Part shown: in pieces, positions 51,922 through 58,037 of the stretch
How positions within the stretch are numbered: position 1 is the stretch's first letter
Layout: the number at the start of each line of letters is the position of its first letter
Assembly (NCBI GenBank): GCA_949287815.1
Contig: CASEHS010000008.1
Span: 1-58,037, forward strand
Origin: an uncultured Bacillota bacterium
GTDB lineage: Bacteria > Bacillota > Clostridia > Christensenellales > Borkfalkiaceae
Direction of reading: 5' to 3'
Length of the DNA: 58,037 nt
Program-made: the position numbers and the translations under genes
Notes under the pieces: model-generated
What the model was told of the DNA's origin: nothing
What the model saw: only the letters and a program-made list of their open reading frames with translations
The model's database searches: none

Positions 51922-51966
51922 AGGATGTAGCACTTACTGTATTAGTTGCAGTAAGTGCTACATCCT
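51922..51966. terminator. 18-bp perfect hairpin, terminator of the rsmF-like gene
   Basis: AGGATGTAGCACTTACTG and its exact complement with a nine-base loop. T-rich on both sides. It lies about 100 bases past the end of the minus-strand methyltransferase gene; the rest of the 51766-52068 gap shows nothing else. Confidence 0.65.
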
Positions 51967-52068
51967 TTAAAACTTTTTATATTAAACTTAAAACTTTTTG
52001 TAAATCTTAAAAACTTTTACTTCCTTTCAAAAAAAGTTTTTTATCAAACCGAAATTATTTCAAGCCTT

Positions 52069-53358
52069 TTAATTATGTCTGAGCCCTTTGGGAAAGTGAT
52101 TTTTGACCACTCCTCCACTGATCTTGCCAAGACCGACAGGATATCCTTTCACCGAAACGGCACACCAACCGTTTTCTGCGCGTGACGGCATGATCTCGCC
52201 TTTAAAATAATTCAAAATTTCTTCCTCGTCATAATCGGAAAGATTCGCAACCTCTTTTCTGTTTGCCGCCATCACCAACGAATGTGCAGGCTCAAACCGA
52301 TCACCTTTCAACTCACCGAGCCTTATTCCTGCCCTTAAAAATTTAAGTCTGTCAAGCGAAAACAACTCTTCGGGGACGAGATAAAGCGCACTTCCGATTT
52401 GTAAAAATTTGCCCGAAAGCGGCTTTAAAAGAAACCCTCTTTCGAAAGCGCGATATCTTTCCACTATACGCTTTTCAGCAGGTTTGTCCGTGCGCATAGA
52501 TTTATTTTCCGCTTTACTTTCTCCGTCCGTCTTTTCCAAAAGTGCCGCAAAATGCCCCTCACCTCTAACTCTGTGCGGCCAGAGTTTTTCAGCCTTTAAA
52601 AGCCTGAATTCTCTATGGCAAGCAAGAAATCTTTCCACGTTTTTCTCATCTTCATCTTCCGAAAACGTACAGGTGGAATACACCATTTTTCCGCCTGCAC
52701 GCAGCATTTTTGCGGCGCTGTCCAAAATTTTTGCTTGTCTTTGCGCGCACATCTGAACATTACTTTCGCTCCAATTCTCCAATGCCGCAGGCTCTTTCCT
52801 GAACATCCCTTCCCCCGAACAAGGGGCGTCGACCAAAATTTTATCAAAGTAATTTTCAAATTTTAAAGCAAGAATTTCAGGATCTGAATTTGTGACAACT
52901 GCATTGCGAATTCCCGCGCGCTCTACGTTTGAAGATAAAATTGCAGCTCGGTCGGGTATTTTCTCATTGAGTACAAGTATGCCCTCACCGCGCATTTTTT
53001 CAGCGATCTGCGTACCTTTCCCACCGGGGGCGGAACAAAGATCTAAAACTTTTTCGCCGGGATTTACATCCAAAAGCGGAACGGCACACATCGCGCTTGG
53101 TTCCTGAACATAAAAAAGCCCCGCCTCAAAAAACGGACTTTTCCCCGGCTTTTCTTCTCGGATATAAAATCCATTCTCCGCCCACGGTACTTTATCTTCA
53201 AGCGGAAACGGCGGCGCCGAAGCAAATGCTTCGGCGGTAATTTTCAATGTATTAACTCTCAATCCCTTTACAGGAGCATCATTCATTACAGAAAAATACT
53301 CTTTTGCATCGGAAAGAGTTTCTTCCAGCCTTTTTTTGTAACTTTCAGGCAGTATCAT
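52069..53358 (-). CDS. RsmF-like rRNA/tRNA cytosine-C5 methyltransferase
   Basis: 429 residues of the NOL1/NOP2/Sun family. SAM site VLDLCSAPGGKGTQIAEKM, motif IV VDAPCSGEGMF with one catalytic Cys and motif VI MVYSTCTF with the nucleophile Cys. A C-terminal RNA-binding part follows (residues ~290-429, PUA-like). RsmF in E. coli methylates C1407 of 16S rRNA; YebU/RsmF-type order fits, but the exact target is not shown by sequence. It overlaps the exonuclease gene start by four bases. Confidence 0.9.
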   Translation of the reverse strand: MILPESYKKRLEETLSDAKEYFSVMNDAPVKGLRVNTLKITAEAFASAPPFPLEDKVPWAENGFYIREEKPGKSPFFEAGLFYVQEPSAMCAVPLLDVNPGEKVLDLCSAPGGKGTQIAEKMRGEGILVLNEKIPDRAAILSSNVERAGIRNAVVTNSDPEILALKFENYFDKILVDAPCSGEGMFRKEPAALENWSESNVQMCAQRQAKILDSAAKMLRAGGKMVYSTCTFSEDEDEKNVERFLACHREFRLLKAEKLWPHRVRGEGHFAALLEKTDGESKAENKSMRTDKPAEKRIVERYRAFERGFLLKPLSGKFLQIGSALYLVPEELFSLDRLKFLRAGIRLGELKGDRFEPAHSLVMAANRKEVANLSDYDEEEILNYFKGEIMPSRAENGWCAVSVKGYPVGLGKISGGVVKNHFPKGLRHN

Positions 53359-54329
53359 ACTTCCTCCAAACCGAGCAGTCTTTGAAACTCTGGCAAAGTA
53401 TAAACTTCGTCTATCTTTCCTTCCTCTTTCATCTTGTGAGCAGTTTCTGAGCGTACAGACGCATCGTCCTCCCTTTCTACAAATACATTACACGCAGAAA
53501 GCTTAAAAACGTATCTACCGCCCCTTGCAACAATTTCTCTGACCAGATTTTTAGCAAGAGTCAGATCTTCTTCTATATCTTTTGCAAAACAAAATCTTTT
53601 TCCTTTAAGCTCGCGTGTTTTGGGGCGCTCCTTATAACCTAGCACAAAATTATTAAACTTTGAGCGGATTTCGCCTTTCTCTCTTTTCTCTTTGCGCTTC
53701 TCGGAAAGATATTTGTTTCTGCTCTGCGACACGCAATTACTGAACCGATAATCTGCAATTTTTCCGCTACGTATTCCTAATTTGATAAGCAATTCCGAAA
53801 GCGTACAGTTTTCCTTTTCACACATAGCCTGCGCCACTTTCATTGTTGCATACGCATCATCTGCCGCACAATGCGGAGTATATTCCACTTCAAAAATCTG
53901 CGTCAACGCTTCCAGCCCAGACTGACGGTCAAAGGTCTGCGTCATAGCCATATACAAAACTTGTGTATCTGCAAACGTAAATTTAAAAGACGGAAGCTTA
54001 TATCTTCCCGTTTCCAGACAAAGATATTTCACGTCATTTACTGCGGCGTGACCGAAAACAAGTTTGTTCTCTCCTTCGAGTATCTCTTTGATCTTGGGAT
54101 AAAAATACGGAAACGGAGGATATTTTTTAAATTCTTCGTAATCATACGGCAGAACAATCCCTTCCCCGCCGCGATCGGTCAAATGAAACTTTCCGTTGGG
54201 ATTGATAAGAATATCTTCTTTCTTTAAAATATTAAATTTTTCATCACATACAACATATCCGAATACGCAGATCTTAGCAACATTTTTATATACGCAAGCG
54301 CATTCGATATCAAAAAAGACGTATTCCAT
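53355..54329 (-). CDS. DEDDh 3'-5' exonuclease with BRCT-like C-terminus
   Basis: 324 residues. Residues 1-180 are an RNase T/DnaQ-type exonuclease: FFDIECACV (metal-binding Asp and Glu), VFGHAAVNDVKYL, and HCAADDAYATMKV (His and last Asp). After a basic linker (SEKRKEKREKGEIR), residues ~240-320 read LKGKRFCFAKDIEED ... LVREIVARGGRYV ... VFVERED, a pattern like a BRCT domain. DNA proofreading, repair or RNA trimming are all possible. Confidence 0.82.
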   Translation of the reverse strand: MEYVFFDIECACVYKNVAKICVFGYVVCDEKFNILKKEDILINPNGKFHLTDRGGEGIVLPYDYEEFKKYPPFPYFYPKIKEILEGENKLVFGHAAVNDVKYLCLETGRYKLPSFKFTFADTQVLYMAMTQTFDRQSGLEALTQIFEVEYTPHCAADDAYATMKVAQAMCEKENCTLSELLIKLGIRSGKIADYRFSNCVSQSRNKYLSEKRKEKREKGEIRSKFNNFVLGYKERPKTRELKGKRFCFAKDIEEDLTLAKNLVREIVARGGRYVFKLSACNVFVEREDDASVRSETAHKMKEEGKIDEVYTLPEFQRLLGLEEV

Positions 54330-54498
54330 ATTCCCCGACTCTTTCTTTATTCGCTTTGAATTATATCATAATCGGCGCCGTATGTAAAGCCATTTGCTTT
54401 TCCGCCTGAACTCTTTTTAACAGTATGAAACATTATTAATTTTCAATCTTAATTTTTATTTTCTACAGTCATAACTTTTGTTTTTTCATACAGATAAT

Positions 54499-54527
54499 TT
54501 GCAAAAATTTACGTTTTCTGATAAAAT
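54499..54527 (+). promoter_or_regulatory. pfs-luxS-ung promoter
   Basis: TTGCAA (54499-54504), 17-base spacer, TAAAAT (54522-54527); GGAGG precedes the pfs start. Confidence 0.65.
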
Positions 54528-54553
54528 ATATTTATCTTTGGAGGTCAATAAAT

Positions 54554-55210
54554 ATGCTGACCGTGATCTGCGCTATGCGCAACGAAGCGGATGCTTTACT
54601 TTCTCAATCAACAATAATTAGCAAAGAAAAAAAATTCGGTAAAGAGATTTTTTACGCAGAAGCATTTAACCACAAATACGCCCTTATTCTTGGCGGAATA
54701 GGAAAAACAAATGCCGCAGCATCTGCAATGATCGCCGTAACTTTTCTTCACGCGGAAAAGATACTTAATTTCGGACTTGCGGGCGGTATCTCCGAAAAAG
54801 CTAAAATCGGGGATGTTTTTTATATTTCACGGGCAGTACAGTACGATTTTGATCTTAGCGAAGTCAACCATACTCAGATAGGAACATTGGACGAATACTC
54901 TGAACCCTATTTTTACCTGCCGAAAATTGATTCCGCGTATCCTATCGCTACTCTTGCGACAGGCGATCGTTTTACAAATTCGACTTCAGATCTATCTCTT
55001 CTAAACGAGTTGAATGCAGACGTAAGAGATATGGAAGGTGCGGCGATTGCACACATTGCTCAATTTACAAAAACTCCGCTCTTTATGTATAAAGGCATCT
55101 CCGATACTGTCGGAGAAAACAGCGTAGATCAATATCTTGCAAACACGAAAAAAACACTGGAAGCTCTTAAAAACGCAATACCTGCCATCTTAGGAGAAAT
55201 TTATGGATAA
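54554..55210 (+). CDS. mtnN: 5'-methylthioadenosine/S-adenosylhomocysteine nucleosidase
   Basis: 218 residues. Removes adenine from S-adenosylhomocysteine and methylthioadenosine. The start reads LTVICAMRNEADALL with the catalytic Glu, ALILGGIGKTNAAASA and NFGLAGGI follow, and VRDMEGAAIAHIAQ carries the nucleoside-contacting Glu. A little shorter than typical (~230). It overlaps luxS by eight bases, so the two steps from S-adenosylhomocysteine to homocysteine are coupled. Confidence 0.95.
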   Translation: MLTVICAMRNEADALLSQSTIISKEKKFGKEIFYAEAFNHKYALILGGIGKTNAAASAMIAVTFLHAEKILNFGLAGGISEKAKIGDVFYISRAVQYDFDLSEVNHTQIGTLDEYSEPYFYLPKIDSAYPIATLATGDRFTNSTSDLSLLNELNADVRDMEGAAIAHIAQFTKTPLFMYKGISDTVGENSVDQYLANTKKTLEALKNAIPAILGEIYG

Positions 55211-55688
55211 AATACCTTCTTTTCAAAAGAATCATGATCTTCTGCAACCCGGTTTTCATTTTTCCACCCTGCAAAGCGGAATTACCACATATGACCTCAG
55301 ATTTAAAAAGCCGAATGCAGGAGATTTTATCTCCCCTGCGGCGCTGCATAGCATTGAGCATATGCTTGCAACCATTCTCAGAAACAGTGATAAAAAAGAG
55401 GACATCATTTATTTCGGACCTATGGGCTGCCGTACAGGATTTTATCTTTTGACTGTAAATCTTACTTACAACGATACTTTGCTGTTACTTAAAAAAGCCT
55501 TTACCGATGCGCTCAATCTTAGCGAAGTTCCTGGTGCGAAAAAGGAAGAATGCGGCAATTACCTTGAACACGATCTTGAAGGCGCCAAAAAAGAATGCAA
55601 GTTATATCTTGAAATTTTAGAAAGCCTTGACAAAAAAATACTTGCCGAAGAGCGTGAAAAAGAAAATATTGCAAAAGAACGGAGATAA
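55203..55688 (+). CDS. luxS: S-ribosylhomocysteine lyase (AI-2 synthase)
   Basis: 161 residues. Cleaves S-ribosylhomocysteine to homocysteine and DPD, the precursor of autoinducer-2. The metal ligands lie in LHSIEHMLAT (HxxEH) and in a later Cys-containing KEECGNYLEHDL, and the catalytic Cys in MGCRTGFYLL. Full length. Translationally coupled to the nucleosidase upstream; ung follows after three bases. Confidence 0.97.
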   Translation: MDKIPSFQKNHDLLQPGFHFSTLQSGITTYDLRFKKPNAGDFISPAALHSIEHMLATILRNSDKKEDIIYFGPMGCRTGFYLLTVNLTYNDTLLLLKKAFTDALNLSEVPGAKKEECGNYLEHDLEGAKKECKLYLEILESLDKKILAEEREKENIAKERR

Positions 55689-55691
55689 ATC

Positions 55692-56357
55692 ATGATCGAA
55701 CTTGGCGGTGGATGGGACGATGTTCTTGCCCCCCTTTTTCAGGATGAAAGATACCTGAAAATCAGAGAATTTCTTAAAACAGAATACTCACAGCATACCG
55801 TATACCCGGATATGTTCGATATTTTCAACTGTTTCCGCTATACACCTTTTGATGATGTTAAAGCGGTTCTGCTCGGTCAGGATCCCTATCACAATGTAGG
55901 TCAGGCTCACGGGTTGTGTTTTTCTGTTAAAAAAGGGATCGAACCTCCTCCCTCTCTAATAAATATTTTTAAAGAACTTAAAAGCGATTTAGGATGCACG
56001 ATTCCAAATAGCGGTGATCTTACAAAATGGGCGAAACAAGGCGTTCTTCTTTTGAACACTGCTCTCACAGTCAGAGCGCATCAGGCAAATTCACACAAAA
56101 ACTGCGGCTGGACATGGTTTACAGACAGTATTATTTCGCTTCTCAGCGAGAAAAAAGAACATCTTGTGTTTATCCTTTGGGGCAGAAACGCGCGCTCTAA
56201 AAAGCCGCTGATCGATCAATCCAAGCATCTGATCCTTGAATGCGCGCATCCTTCCCCGCTTTCGGCGTATAACGGTTTTTTCGGATGCAGGCATTTTTCA
56301 AAAACAAACGAATATCTTAAAGCAAACGGAATCACGCCAATTGATTGGCAATTATAA
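55692..56357 (+). CDS. ung: Uracil-DNA glycosylase
   Basis: 221 residues, family 1 UDG. Removes uracil from DNA. LLGQDPYHNVGQAHGL carries the catalytic Asp, LLNTALTV the uracil-contacting Asn and HPSPLSAYNGFFG the Leu loop that enters the helix. Complete. Its start follows the luxS stop by three bases with GGAG inside luxS, so it belongs to the same transcript although unrelated in function. Confidence 0.98.
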   Translation: MIELGGGWDDVLAPLFQDERYLKIREFLKTEYSQHTVYPDMFDIFNCFRYTPFDDVKAVLLGQDPYHNVGQAHGLCFSVKKGIEPPPSLINIFKELKSDLGCTIPNSGDLTKWAKQGVLLLNTALTVRAHQANSHKNCGWTWFTDSIISLLSEKKEHLVFILWGRNARSKKPLIDQSKHLILECAHPSPLSAYNGFFGCRHFSKTNEYLKANGITPIDWQL

Positions 56358-56424
56358 ATAATTTTTAAGTCTTAACCTTTCAGGATAATAAAAATAAGTT
56401 TTCCGAAAACAGGAGATATCAACT

Positions 56425-57550
56425 ATGATGAAATACATCGTCGTACTTGGCGACGGCATGGCAGATTATAAATTGGATGAACTGGGCGGAAAGACGCCGC
56501 TTCAAGCAGCAGAAAAAACTACAATAGATAAACTTGCTGCTCGTTCTTTAATCGGGCTTTGTAAGACCGTTCCTGACGGATTTAAACCGGGCAGCGACGT
56601 TGCCAACCTTTCGGTCATGGGCTATGATCCGCACGATTGTTATACGGGGCGTTCCCCTCTTGAAGCCGTTTCGATCGGAATTCAACTTGCTGATACAGAC
56701 GTTACTTTAAGATGCAATCTCGTAACTTTGAGTGATGAACCCGATTATGAACAAAAGCGCATGATCGATTATAGTGCAGGAGAAATTTCTACGGAAGAAG
56801 CCAAGGAACTGATCACCTACCTCAAATCTTACTTCGACGACGAAGTTTTCACGCTTTACGCAGGTGTCAGTTACAGGCATTGCCTTGTCGTAAAAAACGG
56901 AAAAACAGGCAATACTTTCACTCCTCCTCACGATATTACAGGAAAGCCTATCAAAGATTGTTTGCCTCAGGGAGTGTACGGGGAAAAATATCTGAATTTT
57001 ATGAAAAGATCGCACGAGATCCTTAAAAATCACCCGATCAACCTTGCTCGCATAAAAGCAGGCAAGAACCCCGCCAACTCAGTATGGTTCTGGGGAGAAG
57101 GAACAAAACCCGCCCTTGAAAACTTTGAAAAGAAATTCGGGCTCAAAGGCGGGGTCATCTCAGCAGTGGATCTCGTAAAAGGCATCGGAATTCTTGCAGG
57201 TATGCAGATCATAGAAGTACCCGGCGCGACGGGCAATTATGACACAAATTTCCGAGGCAAGGCAGACGCCGCGCTTTCCGCCCTTAAAAACGGACTGCAT
57301 TTTGTCTATATACACATGGAAGCGCCCGACGAATGCGGCCACCAGGGAGATATAAAACATAAGGTTTATTCCATAGAACAGATCGATAAAGAGGTTGTTG
57401 CGCCGCTGATCAGCGGCTTGCAAGAAGCAAACCTTCCCTTCCGTATGCTTATCTGTCCTGATCACCTCACTCCGATCGCTGTAAGGACCCATGTTTCCGA
57501 TCCTGTGCCGTTTTTACTGTATTCTTCGGATAAAGAGCAAAGCTGTGGCG
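56425..57550 (+). CDS. apgM: Archaeal-type cofactor-independent phosphoglycerate mutase, C-terminus cut
   Basis: Interconverts 3- and 2-phosphoglycerate (alkaline-phosphatase superfamily, metal-dependent). The start VVLGDGMADYKLDELGGKTPLQ, the nucleophile-serine region PGSDVANLSVMGYDP, and HMEAPDECGHQGD and CPDHLTPIAVRTH for metals are all present. The sequence follows the family up to DPVPFLLYSSDKEQ, then turns into a short unrelated end (stop at 57567), so about 25-30 C-terminal residues are missing. The break coincides with a change in base composition, so truncation is probably an assembly artefact. Confidence 0.9.
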
Positions 57551-58037
57551 CAACTGATAGAATTTGACGGGAAAACCGTCTTTGGCAGAGAATTTGCGCA
57601 CCACATCGCCCTCGCCCGCCGCATAAAAGAAGCCCTTAAACGTTTCCGGATTGCTCTGCCAATAAGCGCGACAGACTTCCAGCAAATTGGCCGTACCGTC
57701 ACCCATAACCGGACGGCGCGCTTTTTTTACCGCGGCCAAATGCAACACAAATTCTATCTCTATGCCGGCTTTTGAGGCGGTGTTGAAAATTGAGGCCAAA
57801 AAAGAAATATCGGCGACATCGCCAAAGCAAAACTGCACATTGTGTTCCTTAAACGCCGCGGCGGATATCGGCAGCGCCGAAGTCGCTTTTATCAGACGGT
57901 TGTTTTCCGCCAACGGGGCAAACGCCTCTTCCGAATCGCCCAACGCCAAAACCTTGCGCCCGGAAGCTACCAACTCGTTTAAGATATACTGCCCGACAAA
58001 ACCGGTCGCGCCGGTAATCAAACAAACTTTTACAGCC
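57545..58037 (-). CDS. Partial NAD-dependent epimerase/dehydratase, probably from another genome
   Basis: About 160 residues of the N-terminal Rossmann part of an extended short-chain dehydrogenase/epimerase. The nucleotide motif LITGATGFVGQYIL is near the start, and VLHLAAVKKARRPVMGDGTANLLEVCRA matches the family. The 5' end lies beyond the window and the 3' part stops at the junction with apgM near 57545, where the reading becomes antisense apgM. The segment is clearly GC-richer than the rest. Most likely a chimeric contig end rather than a resident gene. Confidence 0.7.

Noticed and set aside
57545-58037. Recent horizontal transfer of the epimerase gene
   Set aside because: Both genes are cut at the same point and the contig ends here; chimeric assembly explains it more simply.
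1-58037. tRNA, rRNA, CRISPR array or insertion sequence
   Set aside because: None recognised by eye on either strand; no evenly spaced repeats, no transposase-like ORF.

Overview
The window reads as one end of a contig from an anaerobic, low-to-moderate GC member of the Bacillota, most likely an uncultured gut-type clostridium. The evidence is a clostridial-order Rnf operon, an [FeFe] hydrogenase, a maturase-type radical SAM protein, RNase J with the Gram-positive tRNA wobble-modification pair trmR/trhP, lipoprotein signals, Shine-Dalgarno sites of the AGGAGG type and archaeal-type phosphoglycerate mutase. No rRNA, tRNA, CRISPR array or insertion sequence was seen. The taxonomic call is inference.

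Layout. 94-7080 (minus): tight run of rnjA, trmR, trhP, a Y-family polymerase, a zinc-ribbon membrane protein and an amidohydrolase, preceded by a structured leader. 7351-9120 (minus): unknown coiled-coil protein. 9409-11671 (plus): serC-serA. 11859-16449 (minus): MATE pump behind a terminator-like leader, then a TetR-controlled CPA2 antiporter joined, apparently through a +1 frameshift, to a GNAT domain. 16625-19485 (minus): a lone phage-type tail fibre and its small chaperone-like partner. 19799-22578 (minus): trmL, pgk (with an insertion), tpiA. 22579-23187: gene-free, with a candidate small RNA. 23188-25809 (minus): valS. 26050-28691 (plus): NitT/TauT-type ABC importer, meeting a YkvI-like carrier tail to tail. 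29932-35653 (minus): [FeFe] hydrogenase, malQ, a radical SAM/SPASM gene split at a run of nine A, purA. 35950-39072 (minus): mreB-like, maf, ppx/gppA. 39394-46793 (minus): rnfCDGEAB plus a HAD phosphatase. 46956-47757 (minus): two half-size TSUP proteins. 48010-51765 (plus): a 1251-residue surface lipoprotein with a second membrane anchor. 52069-54329 (minus): RsmF-like methyltransferase and DEDDh exonuclease. 54554-57550 (plus): pfs-luxS-ung and apgM.

The most unusual object is RnfD (42655-45507). It is about three times the usual length because a transmembrane segment and five tandem degenerate FMN-binding domains, homologous to the neighbouring RnfG, follow the normal membrane core. With RnfG this would place several possible covalent flavins on the outer face of the Rnf complex. 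Two other genes are interrupted at homopolymers (G5 at 14159-14163, A9 at 33560-33568), which may be real frameshifts, slippage sites or assembly errors.

The last roughly 490 bases (about 57545-58037) are visibly GC-richer, encode part of an unrelated NAD-dependent epimerase on the other strand and cut off the end of apgM. I read this as a chimeric contig end.

Functionally, the Rnf complex and hydrogenase handle reduced ferredoxin, serC/serA draw serine from 3-phosphoglycerate, pgk/tpiA/apgM belong to lower glycolysis, and pfs/luxS recycle S-adenosylhomocysteine with release of the AI-2 precursor.
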